A stretch of DNA of 64,000 nt from Dyadobacter luticola (GCF_005860805.1 NZ_VCEJ01000002.1:1224375-1288374); one strand, 5' to 3'. Shown: positions 8,821-18,726, numbered from the stretch's first letter. A program made the numbers and translations. Notes: generated from the sequence alone by a model not told the origin.

Positions 8821-11800
8821 TTAGAATGACAAGTTCACATTGATACCGTAGCGACGTACAGAAGGCGTCTGCAAGCCAGAGCCACCGTCGGTAATGTACT
8901 GGTTCAGGTCCACGTCTTTTTTCTCAGCAAAATAGAGCAGGTTACGTCCTACCAGCGAAACTGACGCGGCACGGATAAACTTGCTTCTTTCCAGCATTTT
9001 GGCAGGGAAACGATATCCGATCACCACCTCGCGGAGCATACCGAAAGAGCGGCTCATCAGGTTACCTTCGTCAGAGTTGTAGTACCGGCTCACCCAGTCC
9101 TGCACGTTTTGCGCCGTCGCATTTGGCTTGAATTTCAGTTCAGACAGGTTGGTAATGTTACCGTCCGCATCAAAATTCAATGCAGTTCCATCCACCACCT
9201 GAACACCCGGTCCTACGTAAGTTTTGTTCTCGGTATTGTTTTTAAATGCCTCGTAATCCGTCTCACGCGAAGCGCCCAGTTGTCCTTGGATGAGCTCAAT
9301 GTGGCGACCACCGCGGAATGTTTGTTTCTGGATGTAATTGGAAATCACACCGCCGATACGTCCGTCAAACTGGAAGCCCAGGTTGAAGTTTCCGTAAGAG
9401 AATTTGTTGTTGATACCGAAAACAAATTTGGAATTGGCGTTACCCAAATAGCGCGGCGTGTTGGTATAGATCGGACGACCTGATGCATCATTAATGATCT
9501 GTCCGTCAGCGGTTTTTGCAAAAGCACCACCGTAGAATTTGTCCATCCTATCGCCCACTTTGAAATAAGTGTTCAGCTTGTCCTGGCCTGGATAAATGTC
9601 GGTAAGTACTTGTTTGTAGGTCGAATAGTTCGCTACGATATCCCAGTTAAGACCTTTGTCGCTTTTCAGCGGAGAGCCTGTTAAAGAGATTTCAAGACCG
9701 TTTTTACGTGTTTTGATACCATTTACCAAAGCAGCGGTATAACCTGTCGTAGACGAGATCGGCAATGCGAAAATACTTGGGCCGTCATTTGAAATATAAT
9801 AAGCAACATCCAGTCCGATACGGTTTTGCAGCACACGTAAATCCAAACCGAATTCAGTTTGTGAAGTTGTGCTCGGCACCAGGCTCGGGTTATTGATGGT
9901 ATTAGTAAAATAGGCCGCCGGCTTGTTGTTGTAGGCAAATGGTGTGGAGTAAACCGCAGAGTTCTGATAGCTAGGACCGCCGTAAGAAGAGCTGTACTGC
10001 TCGCCATAACCCAGGAAGTAATCCGTATTAGGCGTCGCACCAATGTTCGCCGAGGTCAAACCATCTTTCACATTTGCATAAGAACCACGCAGTTTCAGGA
10101 AAGAAATCACCTCCGGCAATGTAGTGTAATCCGAGATCACGGTCGATAATGCGACCGATGGATAGAAGAACACGTTGTTACCTTTTGGAAGCGTAGACAG
10201 CTTATCCATACGACCTGTTGTAGAAATCGTCAGGAAATCCTTGATCGTGAAATCCGCAGAATAGTAAGCCGAAGCCACCCGCATATCAGAGCGGAAGTTG
10301 GTACTTTTTACCGGGTTAGCCGAGTTCGCAAAGTTATACAGGCCCGGTACGTTCAGATAATCCGTAGAAGTGTACTGTGAATTGTACTCAAAACTGCGAA
10401 TGTTACCGCCACCCCAGATTTTCGCATTCAAACCTGGCACAATGTCCTTGTCGAACTTAATCAAAAGGTCGGTGTTGTTTTCAAACAGGTTCCGGCGGTC
10501 TTCACGGTAGTCACCACGACGCTCGTCACGGCCATAAGCACCGGCAGAGTAAGGCATTTTCTCGTTACGGAACATGCTCCAAGTGTTGATCTGCGACCGG
10601 AAGCTGGCTTCCAGGAAGTCAGTAAACTTGTAAGTCATGGCCGCCTGACCGATGATATCCGACTTCTGGTGACCCCGGAGCCACTCGTAGCTCATGAAAT
10701 ACGGGTTGTTGTAGCGCTGATATTCTGCGTAGATCTGCTGCGTACCTTCTTTTCCAGGCTGCCAGTAGTTGCGCATATCGTCCACGTTCCAGTCAGCACC
10801 AGCCCACAATACGATGTTGTAAATGATCGAGTTAGGACCGTAGTTCACGTCAGGAATATTCGGCGTATACTGGCGGTTGTATTGCAGAGACGAGTTGAAT
10901 GTCAGCTTCTTGGAGAAATTGTAATCCGCCGTAATGTTGAAGTTGGTAATGTTCAGCTTTGTATTTGGAACGATACCCTTCTGGTGAATGTGTGAAGTTG
11001 AGAAACGCAGGTTGTATTTTTCACCGCTGGCCGAAACTGAAATGTTGTTGGTCGACAACAAACCTGGCTGCAAAAAGCGGCTCAAATTGTCTTTACCGCG
11101 TGCTACCCACGGCGTGCCTTGTCTTACACCCGTCACCGGATCCACAGGGCTGTCGTACTGCGGGATCAGCTGGCCTTCAAATTTAGGTCCCCAGCCGCCA
11201 TCGTAATCGCCATCATTCAAACCACCCCCTTTACCGTCACCGAAAGCATAACGACCGTGGTCACCAGGTCCGTAAAGGTCCTGAACCTTTGGAATTGCGT
11301 AAAAACCGTTGTCAACCATCGTCGATGAATTGAAATCAACGGAAAATCCGCGCTTGTCTTTGGTACCGCGTTTAGTCGTGATCAGGATCGCACCATTTTT
11401 ACCACGGAAACCGTAAAGTGCTGATGCAGAAGCACCTTTCAGAACCGAATAAGTATCAATGTCGTCAGGGCTGATGTTCCAGGTATCGGAGTTAACGGGC
11501 ACACCGTCTACAACAAAAAGTACGTCGGTATTACCACGCAGCTGAATGTTCGGCTTGCGCAACATTTCCTGCTGCACACCCACCGTCAAACCGGCCACTT
11601 TACCCGCCAAAGCATTGATCGCGTTGGGTTCGCGGGCTTTTACCGTTGCACTTCCGTCCACGGTCTGGATCGCCACACCGATTCTTCTGACATCTTTTTT
11701 GATACCTAAGGCAGTGACCACCACCTCGTTAAGCTGGCGCAAGTCGGCGCTCAGCTCTACATCGACTACGCTACGTCCGTTGACCGCAACTTCCTGCGTA

Positions 11801-12078
11801 GAGAAACCCAGGAATGAAAAAATGACCGTCGACACATTGTTGCTGATGTCCAGCTTGTAATTTCCTTCTGCGTCTGTGATCGTACCGTTCGTAGTGCCTT
11901 TTGCAATAATGCTGACACCCGGGATCGGTTGCCCGTCTTCTTTGGACTTCACCTGACCAGTGATAACCACCTGAGCCATAGTAAGCTGTGAGAGAAGTAC
12001 AAAGGCAAGCAAAAAGAGAGCCTGCCTACTTCGTCTGAGAACATCCAGCCGCAAGTTTGAGTAAAAAGGTTTCATCAT
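8821..12078 (-). CDS. SusC/RagA-type TonB-linked outer-membrane transporter
   Basis: A 1085-residue TonB-dependent channel. It has a signal peptide (about 1-35, ending LTMAQ), a carboxypeptidase-D-like/DUF4480 domain (about 36-120, VITGQVKSKEDGQPIPGVSI), a TonB-box-like stretch LNEVVVTALGI (about 115-125), a plug (about 140-240, with the SusC hallmark ILITTKRG), and a beta-barrel to the C-terminal aromatic residue of NVNLSF. There is no STN domain, unlike the second SusC of this window, so direct sigma signalling is not expected. It is the first gene of the pair with the SusD below it. Two adjacent ATGs (12078, 12075) are equally good starts. The family imports glycans and other large nutrients using TonB energy. 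Confidence 0.95.
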   Translation of the reverse strand: MMKPFYSNLRLDVLRRSRQALFLLAFVLLSQLTMAQVVITGQVKSKEDGQPIPGVSIIAKGTTNGTITDAEGNYKLDISNNVSTVIFSFLGFSTQEVAVNGRSVVDVELSADLRQLNEVVVTALGIKKDVRRIGVAIQTVDGSATVKAREPNAINALAGKVAGLTVGVQQEMLRKPNIQLRGNTDVLFVVDGVPVNSDTWNISPDDIDTYSVLKGASASALYGFRGKNGAILITTKRGTKDKRGFSVDFNSSTMVDNGFYAIPKVQDLYGPGDHGRYAFGDGKGGGLNDGDYDGGWGPKFEGQLIPQYDSPVDPVTGVRQGTPWVARGKDNLSRFLQPGLLSTNNISVSASGEKYNLRFSTSHIHQKGIVPNTKLNITNFNITADYNFSKKLTFNSSLQYNRQYTPNIPDVNYGPNSIIYNIVLWAGADWNVDDMRNYWQPGKEGTQQIYAEYQRYNNPYFMSYEWLRGHQKSDIIGQAAMTYKFTDFLEASFRSQINTWSMFRNEKMPYSAGAYGRDERRGDYREDRRNLFENNTDLLIKFDKDIVPGLNAKIWGGGNIRSFEYNSQYTSTDYLNVPGLYNFANSANPVKSTNFRSDMRVASAYYSADFTIKDFLTISTTGRMDKLSTLPKGNNVFFYPSVALSTVISDYTTLPEVISFLKLRGSYANVKDGLTSANIGATPNTDYFLGYGEQYSSSYGGPSYQNSAVYSTPFAYNNKPAAYFTNTINNPSLVPSTTSQTEFGLDLRVLQNRIGLDVAYYISNDGPSIFALPISSTTGYTAALVNGIKTRKNGLEISLTGSPLKSDKGLNWDIVANYSTYKQVLTDIYPGQDKLNTYFKVGDRMDKFYGGAFAKTADGQIINDASGRPIYTNTPRYLGNANSKFVFGINNKFSYGNFNLGFQFDGRIGGVISNYIQKQTFRGGRHIELIQGQLGASRETDYEAFKNNTENKTYVGPGVQVVDGTALNFDADGNITNLSELKFKPNATAQNVQDWVSRYYNSDEGNLMSRSFGMLREVVIGYRFPAKMLERSKFIRAASVSLVGRNLLYFAEKKDVDLNQYITDGGSGLQTPSVRRYGINVNLSF

Positions 12079-12860
12079 GAGCGCAATTGTTTAATTGTTT
12101 ATTGTTAAGGAAAGAGCATTGAAAACTCGCTTACCAAAATGCAAAAGTCCGGTTTTGGCGGATTTTTGATGTTAAGTATTTATTAACATACTATAAACAA
12201 ATGTGGCTGACCCGTGCGGCGGATGCCGGAAACTGATTTTTACAAAAGCGACCAGAAATTAACCTGTCCCAGGTGAATGCCTGCCGGTATATCACGCGAA
12301 AGAAATCGCGCTCGCCTCTGAAATTGAGAATTGAAAGTGTTAAATCTAAAAATTTTGCGGGACAAAAAATACGGGAAATTCAAAAGTTACCGCACTAGTT
12401 ATAAGTAGTTTACGGTTACAAATCATCATTTACTTTCCAGATTGCAATTTTATATTGGAATTGGTAAAGAGATTTTTTTATAAATTGGTCAATCCGATAA
12501 TCCTGTGACTACGAATACAAACGCAACCCGGGAAAGTCGTATAGTAACCTGCGTAATAACAGCCCAGGCCAGTTAGCGACTGACCAGCCAATTTTTAATA
12601 TAGTTAAACTTTTACCCGAAAAAAGCCAATCGGGATTTCATCCTTAAAGGGTGCCTGGATACATTTGATTGGAATTAATGTTGTTTCGGTCAAGCCAGAT
12701 TTTCAAAGAATAGATAAGTCATCCTTCAAAATCCGACAGTCGGTTATCTCTTTGTTATGTCCTTATTTCTTGAAAATTAATTATAAAATTTCCGGATATA
12801 TTAGTGGAAAAAAGTGCGAACTTCGCTTTTTAATTGTAAACATTACACTTAATATATCCG
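12079..12860. other. Long divergent intergenic region without a gene
   Basis: These 782 bases separate the minus-strand susCD operon from the plus-strand DUF1080/propeller pair. I read both strands and saw no open frame above about 20 codons with a family resemblance, no RNA gene and no strong terminator. The stretch is more AT-rich than the flanking genes, with many A/T runs. It should hold both divergent promoters. The one good promoter word on the plus strand is TACATTTG at 12660-12667. Confidence 0.7.
12660..12667 (+). promoter_or_regulatory. Candidate -7 box for the DUF1080/propeller operon
   Basis: TACATTTG matches TAnnTTTG. A TTT at 12636-12638, 21 bases upstream, could serve as the -33 element. 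The implied leader to the ATG at 12861 is about 187 bases, so a closer promoter may have been missed. Confidence 0.3.
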
Positions 12861-14588
12861 ATGCGTCACTTTTTTATAAAAGCCTGCCTCCTTTGTCTGG
12901 CAAGTCCCGTCCTTGTTTTGGGGCAGATGGTCAAAGGAAATTACTCCCCTCTTTCCCTTAAAGACCTCAGCTCCTTCGAAGGCGGCAAGCCTAACTGGTC
13001 CGTGCAGGGTGGCATTGCAATCCATCCTACTGGCGCTACCAAACCAAAAATTTCCTCCGGCGAAGGCATCCTGGTCGGAACTACGGGCAGCGTGATTACG
13101 ACTAAATTGAAAGCAAGTGATCTGCGTCTTTATGCAGAATTCATGGTTTCGCCCGATGCAGAGGGCAGCATTATCCTGCCCGGCGGCCAAAAAGTCCGCA
13201 TTTCGGATAGCAGCAAACAAAAAGTTACCGGGGTGACAACTTCTGGCTATGTCGGCCAGTTTCCGACACAAAATGCCGCGAAAGCAGCTGGCTTGTGGCA
13301 GACGATCGAACTGACTTACGATGCTTCGGTTCCGCATGTGGCTAATTCCGCCAGACTGAATTCCTTATCATTAAATGGCGTCACAATCCTGGAAACCATT
13401 TATCTCCCCAATTCGAAACCTGCTACCGACGGCCAGCCGATTTCTTTTGAAGTCACAAAGGGCACCATCGCATTCCGCAACATTGGCTACCAGCTGCTGG
13501 CAAGCCGCAAGCCGCTCACATTATCTAATCTGACTTACAAAGTTTACTCCGATAAATGGGACGCAAAAGATTATAGCAAGCTCGACCATGAAGGTCAAAC
13601 TGCGATCCTGACCCAGGAAGTCACCAACGGCATGCGTGAATTTCACCTGGTATATGAAGGCGATATGGAAGTGGCGGAAGCAGGCGACTACATTTTTACC
13701 AGCATTTACTCCGGCCCGCTTTTCAATGTGGATGTGGATGGAAAAAGTGTCCTGGCAGGCGGCGAAAGCACTTCTCAGGAAACACATACCGGATCTGTAA
13801 ACCTGACCCAAGGCAAGCACCGCTTTAAAATACATTATTCCAGATTCCCCTGGCGGCAGCCTGCGCTGGGCCTGCGCGTAGAAAAAGCGGGTATCCGTCC
13901 CTACGACCTGCACACACTTTCTTCTTTGCCTGAGCCTGAGCCAAAACCATACATCAGCGTCACCCCGGACATGCGTCCCGAAATGGTGCGCTCATTCATC
14001 CTGCTTCCCGGCGAAAAATACAAACGCACACATTGTATCTCGGTCGGCAGCCCGGACGGCTGGAATTATACGGTGGACCTCAACCGCGGCGCATTGGTAC
14101 AAGCCTGGCGCGGACAGTTTGCCGACGTCACCGAAATGTGGTACGAGCGCGGCGAGCCGCAATTGCTTTTTCCGGCTGGTTTGAATGTCCACATTTCAGG
14201 CAGGAGCAGCTTTGCAACTTTGGAAAATGCGAACGCAGCGTGGCCAGATTCTTCCAACATTAACTTCCTCGGCTACAAAATCCAGTCGCAGGGTTACCCG
14301 GTTTTCAGATATTCCGTGGGTTCGGCGACGGTTTCGGACGAACTCGTATCTACCGGCAACAACATGACGCGCACATTGAAAGTGGAAGGCACCTCGCAGT
14401 CGCCGCTTTACTCCCTGCTCGCCAGCGGCAAGCAGATCGTGGAAGTCGAAAAAGGACTTTACCAGATCGACGACAAGCTGTATATCATGGTTGATAAAAA
14501 GGCGAAAGCGACGATCCGCCCGACCGGCGAGACCAGCGAGCTGATCCTGCCTGTGTCCGGTACCACGACTTATTCCATGTTCTGGTAG
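12861..14588 (+). CDS. Exported DUF1080-like (GH16-like fold) plus PA14-like domain protein
   Basis: A 575-residue exported protein with a signal peptide (1-22, LVLGQ). Residues about 26-200 resemble the concanavalin-like fold of DUF1080/3-keto-disaccharide hydrolases (EGILVGTTGSVITTKL, RLYAEFMVSPDAEGSIILP, GLWQTIELTYDA, ISFEVTKGTIAFRNIGYQ). About 215-325 resemble a PA14-type carbohydrate-binding domain (GDYIFTSIYSGPLFNVDVDG, GKHRFKIHYSR). The C-terminal 240 residues are beta-rich and I do not recognise them. It is followed after 39 bases by the propeller-azurin gene, so the pair is probably one operon acting in the periplasm or on the surface. A role in binding or hydrolysing an oxidised glycoside is inference. 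It could be a pure binding protein. Confidence 0.65.
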   Translation: MRHFFIKACLLCLASPVLVLGQMVKGNYSPLSLKDLSSFEGGKPNWSVQGGIAIHPTGATKPKISSGEGILVGTTGSVITTKLKASDLRLYAEFMVSPDAEGSIILPGGQKVRISDSSKQKVTGVTTSGYVGQFPTQNAAKAAGLWQTIELTYDASVPHVANSARLNSLSLNGVTILETIYLPNSKPATDGQPISFEVTKGTIAFRNIGYQLLASRKPLTLSNLTYKVYSDKWDAKDYSKLDHEGQTAILTQEVTNGMREFHLVYEGDMEVAEAGDYIFTSIYSGPLFNVDVDGKSVLAGGESTSQETHTGSVNLTQGKHRFKIHYSRFPWRQPALGLRVEKAGIRPYDLHTLSSLPEPEPKPYISVTPDMRPEMVRSFILLPGEKYKRTHCISVGSPDGWNYTVDLNRGALVQAWRGQFADVTEMWYERGEPQLLFPAGLNVHISGRSSFATLENANAAWPDSSNINFLGYKIQSQGYPVFRYSVGSATVSDELVSTGNNMTRTLKVEGTSQSPLYSLLASGKQIVEVEKGLYQIDDKLYIMVDKKAKATIRPTGETSELILPVSGTTTYSMFW

Positions 14589-14627
14589 TTGTTCCCATCA
14601 TTTTCAAGACATTCCGATTTCAAATCA

Positions 14628-16619
14628 ATGAAAAATATTCTTTTAGCTTCTCTCATTTCCCTGGGCTGCGCCAACGTTTATGCGCAATCGAAACCCAATA
14701 AGGAAGACGATTTTTACCGGATCATTACCATCCCCATTCCGGACAACATTAAAATGGAAGTGGGCGGTATGCAGGTTTTACCCGACGGCCGCCTGGCGAC
14801 TTCTACCCGACGGGGCGAAGTTTGGATGATTGGCAACCCATACCTGAAAGGCGACGGCAAGCCTTCGTTTCACCGGTTTGCGTCTGGCCTGCACGAGCCG
14901 CTGGGCTTGTTATACCGCGGCAAAGATTTCCTGGTATCCCAGCGTGGTGAAGTAACCCGGCTGGTGGATTCGGACAATGATGGCGTGGCCGATGTGTATG
15001 ATTCTTTTGCAAAATGGCCGCTGTCAGGTAATTACCACCAATATTCTTACGGACCTGTACCTATGCCAAATGGCGAGCTGCTGGTTACATTGAACCTCGA
15101 CTGGGTAGGCCGCGGCGCCAGCCAGTCGAAATGGCGCGGGTGGATGCTGAAACTGGGCGAAGATGGAAAACTGACGCCTTTCGCGACCGGACTTCGCTCT
15201 CCGTCGGGCTTTGGCTCTTATAAAGGCGACATTTTTTATACCGAAAACCAGGGCGACTGGGTAGGCTCGGGCCGGATGACGCATTTGGAAAAAGGCGATT
15301 TTGCGGGTAACCCGGCCGGTTTGAGATGGAGCAAGGAAGAAGGCTCGCCGGTGAAACTGACGCCTGATGACATTCCCAACACCGGTGAGCCGCTTTACGA
15401 CGTGGCGAAACGCGTGAAAGGTTTGAAGCCGCCGGCTGTATGGTTCCCGCACACATTGGTCGGGATCTCTACTTCCGATTTTAAAGAAGACGTTACTTCC
15501 GGAGCGTTCGGACCTTTTACAGGACAAATGTTCGTGGGCGACCAGGGGCACAGCATTATTACCCGTGTGGACCTGGAAAAAGTAAATGGCGTGTGGCAGG
15601 GAACCGTTTTTCCTTTCCGCGAAGGTTTTATGTCTGGTATCCTGCGTCTTGAATGGGGTTTGGACGGCTCTCTTTTTGTAGGTCAAACCAGCCGCGGATG
15701 GTCGGCTACGGGTAAGTCGGAGTTTGGCATTCAAAGACTGGCGTGGACCGGTAAAATGCCTTTTGAAATGAAAACCGTGCGGTCAATGCCGGATGGTTTT
15801 GAGATCACATTCACGACGGCTGTGGACAAAAAAGCAGCGGCCGACCAGGAATCTTACAAGCTCAACAGTTTTACCTATAAATACCACCAGACCTACGGCA
15901 GCCCGATCGTCAATACCGAGGAGGTACCGCTGAAAGGGATTGTGGTTTCAGAAGATGGCATGCGCGTTCGCCTGGTGGTAGACCCGGCGAAGCTGCGCAA
16001 GGGATACATTCATGAGATCAAAGCGGAAGGTATCAAGGCGGCTGACGGAAATTCATTGCTGCATTCGATCGGTTACTACACATTGAATGAAATTGCTTCC
16101 GGAACCGCGATCAATCCTTCCCAATTTACGACTACTGTAAAAGCAACTGTCGATCACAGCGCGCATAACATGGCAACCGCCGATGCTGCGAACACAGCAC
16201 CTTCTGCAAAACGTGTCACCGAAATGCCGGCCAGCTGGACCAGCGGTCCTGACCAGACGATCACGATCGGCACGGTGCCGGGCTTGAAATTCGATATCTC
16301 AGAAATTCAGGTGAAAGCTGGCAGCCGCATCCGGGTTGTTTTCAATAATAATGATGATATGCTGCACAACCTGGTGATTACAAAGCCTGGCAAATTAAAT
16401 GCAGTGGGTGAAGCTGGTTTAAATCTGGGTTTGAAAGGTTCGGAACTAAGCTATGTCCCAAGAACCGATGATGTTTTGTTCCATACCAACATTGTGGAAC
16501 CCGAAAAAACGGAGTCGATTTACTTTGTTGCACCCAAGCAGCCTGGTAACTACCAGTATGTGTGCACATTCCCTGGCCACTACACCCTGATGCAGGGCAA
16601 ATTGAAAGTGGTGAAATAA
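14628..16619 (+). CDS. Exported beta-propeller dehydrogenase-like protein with C-terminal azurin-like copper domain
   Basis: A 663-residue protein. I chose the ATG at 14628 over the in-frame TTG at 14589 because it begins a clean signal peptide (MKNILLASLISLGCANVYAQ). Residues about 25-385 are a propeller of the sugar/sorbosone-dehydrogenase type (MQVLPDGRLATSTRRGEVW, GLHEPLGLLYR, FVGDQGHSIITRVD). About 390-500 are Ig-like. About 545-663 are a cupredoxin with type 1 copper ligands His580 (LHN), Cys646, His651 and Met655 in CTFPGHYTLM, as in azurin and plastocyanin. The design suggests substrate oxidation with electrons passed to copper. I see no proof that the propeller is catalytic or binds PQQ. 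Operon partner of the preceding gene; terminator at 16628-16663. Confidence 0.78.
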   Translation: MKNILLASLISLGCANVYAQSKPNKEDDFYRIITIPIPDNIKMEVGGMQVLPDGRLATSTRRGEVWMIGNPYLKGDGKPSFHRFASGLHEPLGLLYRGKDFLVSQRGEVTRLVDSDNDGVADVYDSFAKWPLSGNYHQYSYGPVPMPNGELLVTLNLDWVGRGASQSKWRGWMLKLGEDGKLTPFATGLRSPSGFGSYKGDIFYTENQGDWVGSGRMTHLEKGDFAGNPAGLRWSKEEGSPVKLTPDDIPNTGEPLYDVAKRVKGLKPPAVWFPHTLVGISTSDFKEDVTSGAFGPFTGQMFVGDQGHSIITRVDLEKVNGVWQGTVFPFREGFMSGILRLEWGLDGSLFVGQTSRGWSATGKSEFGIQRLAWTGKMPFEMKTVRSMPDGFEITFTTAVDKKAAADQESYKLNSFTYKYHQTYGSPIVNTEEVPLKGIVVSEDGMRVRLVVDPAKLRKGYIHEIKAEGIKAADGNSLLHSIGYYTLNEIASGTAINPSQFTTTVKATVDHSAHNMATADAANTAPSAKRVTEMPASWTSGPDQTITIGTVPGLKFDISEIQVKAGSRIRVVFNNNDDMLHNLVITKPGKLNAVGEAGLNLGLKGSELSYVPRTDDVLFHTNIVEPEKTESIYFVAPKQPGNYQYVCTFPGHYTLMQGKLKVVK

Positions 16620-16627
16620 ATACATTT

Positions 16628-16663
16628 CGTCCCGCTGGGCCTTTTTTCCGGCGGGGCGTTTTT
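16628..16663 (+). terminator. Intrinsic terminator after the propeller-azurin gene
   Basis: An 11-base GC-rich stem containing G-T pairs (16628-16638 and 16648-16658), followed by TTTTT at 16659-16663 and a further T-run, 9 bases past the stop. Confidence 0.8.
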
Positions 16664-16706
16664 CTGTTTTTTTATTAAAATAAATACGCTTCCGCTGCAA
16701 GGAGAA

Positions 16707-16714
16707 TAAATTTG
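16707..16714 (+). promoter_or_regulatory. Candidate -7 box of the ECF sigma gene
   Basis: TAAATTTG matches TAnnTTTG exactly and sits 56 bases upstream of the TTG start at 16771. No convincing -33 word is seen at the usual distance. Confidence 0.35.
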
Positions 16715-16770
16715 CGCCTTACTTTGGTTAGCATAATTCGATGATTAAATAAAACAATGCCTTTACGGAT

Positions 16771-17376
16771 TTGAGCCACCCAAGTCACATATCGGACCTT
16801 TATGATGTTAACATCCGGCTTTGGAAACGTTTCAAAGACGGTGATTCCGATGCGCTCGGGCAGCTTGCGCAGGTACATTACCGCGCACTTTACAATTACG
16901 CCACCAAATTCACTTCCGATCCCGATTTTATCCGTGACACGATCCAGGAACTGTACCTCGACCTCTGGGAACGCCGCGCACATTTGTCGGAAACGGCTTT
17001 TGTGAAATCCTATCTGCTGAAAGCGCTCCGACACAAGCTGATCAAGGAATCGATCCGGTTGAAGCGCTTCCAGGAACCAGAAGCTGCGTTTTTTGATGAC
17101 GATCAGGCGGATTCCTGCATTGAGGCCCACATTATTGCAGACGAAAACATGGCTTATCAAAGTGGCCGCCTGCAAAAGATCATTTCGCTGCTTTCCAAAC
17201 GCCAGCAGGAAATCATTTATCTCCGCTTTTACCAGAACCTTGAAAACGAAGACATTGCCCAGATTATGGGACTGGGCCGCCAGAGTGTCTCCAACCTTTT
17301 GTACCGCACATTAAAGGAAATCAAGGAAATCTGGATGCCGACCGCGTTTCTCTGGCTGCTGACTTTTAGCTGCTAG
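16771..17376 (+). CDS. ECF sigma factor (FecI/Bacteroidetes SusC-linked type)
   Basis: A 201-residue sigma-70 family factor with region 2 (about 10-80: DALGQLAQVHYRALYNYATKF, DTIQELYLDLWERR) and region 4 with its helix-turn-helix (about 135-190: LSKRQQEIIYLRFYQNLENE, DIAQIMGLGRQSVSNLLYR). The start is TTG at 16771, because an in-frame stop lies at 16750 and no ATG precedes region 2. It should direct transcription of the transport operon when released by the FecR product of the next gene, the classical trans-envelope relay with an STN-bearing SusC. FecR follows after 133 bases. Confidence 0.9.
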   Translation: MSHPSHISDLYDVNIRLWKRFKDGDSDALGQLAQVHYRALYNYATKFTSDPDFIRDTIQELYLDLWERRAHLSETAFVKSYLLKALRHKLIKESIRLKRFQEPEAAFFDDDQADSCIEAHIIADENMAYQSGRLQKIISLLSKRQQEIIYLRFYQNLENEDIAQIMGLGRQSVSNLLYRTLKEIKEIWMPTAFLWLLTFSC

Positions 17377-17509
17377 CGTTCGCCAAAATCCCCAATAGCA
17401 TTATTTCAAAAAAATTTTCAATTTTTTGGTTATCCCCGGCCAAAAACCTGACATACATACAAAAGAGGCATACAAACTCATCCCACTATCCTGACAATAT
17501 TTTTACCCC

Positions 17510-18607
17510 ATGATTAATTACCGAATGTATTCGGTCGAAGAACTGGCTGCGGACGACATGTTCCGGCGCTGGGTGCTTGCGCCTACTCCCGAGATCACCT
17601 CTTTCTGGCAGCAGTGGCTGAACGAAAATCCGGAACGAGCTGATGCCGTGGCCCGCGCGCGGGAACTGGTGAATGCGGTGCACAACCTTTACGGCGACGA
17701 CCTTACCGACAACCAGGTCGAGTTTGAAGTAGAAGAAATTGTGCGCCTGGCGGAAGCAAGAAAAGAACCTGCTTCCGACCGCATTATTTACTGGCCCGCA
17801 TTGTGGAAATCGGCCGCTGCGGTGGTGCTGGTTTCGGGCTTGGCTTTGCTTTATTACACGCACAAATCGCCGGTTGAAATCGCTGAAAAAGCGCCTTTTG
17901 AGCAAATAAAGGAAGAAGTGATGCAGGTGCGGGTGAACAATTCAGCGGTGGAAATGACCATTTTGCTGGGGGATAACAGCGTAGCAACATTATCAAAAGG
18001 CAGCACGATCAGGTACCCGAAAAAATTTGATGCAAAAGAGCGTCGGGTGTATTTGACAGGTGAAGCATTTTTTGACGTGGCGAAAAATCCAGCCCAGCCA
18101 TTCCTGGTTTATACCAATGAAACCGTGACCAAAGTGCTCGGTACGAGTTTTCGCGTGAAAGCATTCGACGACGACAATACAGTGCTGGTGGTGGTGAAAA
18201 CAGGCCGGGTGTCTGTTTATCCTAAAAAAGCTTACGAAACGGCTGCCGGCGAGACGCCCAAAATGGCAGGCGTAGTCCTTAATCCTAACCAGCAGGCGGT
18301 ATTTATCCGCAAGGAAAACCGGCTCGAAAAAGGAATGGTATCGCAGCCGCAGCTGCTTTCCGAATCCATTTCGCAAAAAGATCAGGTTTTCGACGACAAG
18401 CCGGTGACGGAAGTTTTGCAGGCTTTGCAAAAAACCTACGGGATCGTGATCATTTATAATGCCGAAACGCTGGCGAACTGCGCCATCAGCGCCCAGTTTG
18501 ACGATGAAACATTGAAACAGCGTATGAATGCGATTTGTGAGGCGATCGGCGCGAGCTATGAGATGATCAACGGCCAGATTATGCTTGTTTCAAAAGGTTG
18601 TAATTAA
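17510..18607 (+). CDS. FecR-type anti-sigma factor/transmembrane signal transducer
   Basis: A 365-residue protein. Its cytoplasmic N-terminus (about 1-88) would hold the sigma factor and contains ITSFWQQWLNENPERADAV. One membrane segment spans about 92-113 (WKSAAAVVLVSGLALLYY). The periplasmic FecR domain lies at about 135-230 (STIRYPKKFDAKERRVYLTG, EAFFDVAKNPAQPFLV), and a DUF4974 domain at about 290-360 (VTEVLQALQKTYGIVIIYN). The layout sigma, FecR, STN-SusC and SusD is the standard cell-surface signalling unit of Bacteroidota: ligand-loaded SusC contacts FecR through its STN domain and the sigma factor is freed. Confidence 0.92.
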   Translation: MINYRMYSVEELAADDMFRRWVLAPTPEITSFWQQWLNENPERADAVARARELVNAVHNLYGDDLTDNQVEFEVEEIVRLAEARKEPASDRIIYWPALWKSAAAVVLVSGLALLYYTHKSPVEIAEKAPFEQIKEEVMQVRVNNSAVEMTILLGDNSVATLSKGSTIRYPKKFDAKERRVYLTGEAFFDVAKNPAQPFLVYTNETVTKVLGTSFRVKAFDDDNTVLVVVKTGRVSVYPKKAYETAAGETPKMAGVVLNPNQQAVFIRKENRLEKGMVSQPQLLSESISQKDQVFDDKPVTEVLQALQKTYGIVIIYNAETLANCAISAQFDDETLKQRMNAICEAIGASYEMINGQIMLVSKGCN

Positions 18608-18656
18608 AAACAAACCCTCTGCCTATGATATAGAAACGCTACTGAATCCTTTGAAA

Positions 18657-18726
18657 GAGCCAGTGATGTTCGCACCACCACTGACTCAACCTCCCGGTAA
18701 AAACGCCTTTTAAAGGGCGCAGGAGG
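18657..18726 (+). promoter_or_regulatory. Structured leader between fecR and susC
   Basis: The 163-base gap before the second susC holds an imperfect 12-base stem (18657-18668 with 18676-18687, 10 of 12 paired). A second element follows in which CCTCC at 18690-18694 can pair with GGAGG at 18722-18726 around an inner CGCC/GGCG stem. It may act as an attenuator, processing site or small-RNA target separating regulator from transporter expression. Function is inferred. Confidence 0.35.

Noticed and set aside
12665..12961. A 98-codon frame in the long intergenic region running into the DUF1080-like gene
   Set aside because: It overlaps the signal peptide of a supported gene in another frame, is AT-driven and has no resemblance to a known protein.
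17431..17440. A DnaA-box-like word (TTATCCCC) near the fecR gene
   Set aside because: It is a single imperfect match to TTATCCACA with no cluster of boxes, so there is no support for an origin here.
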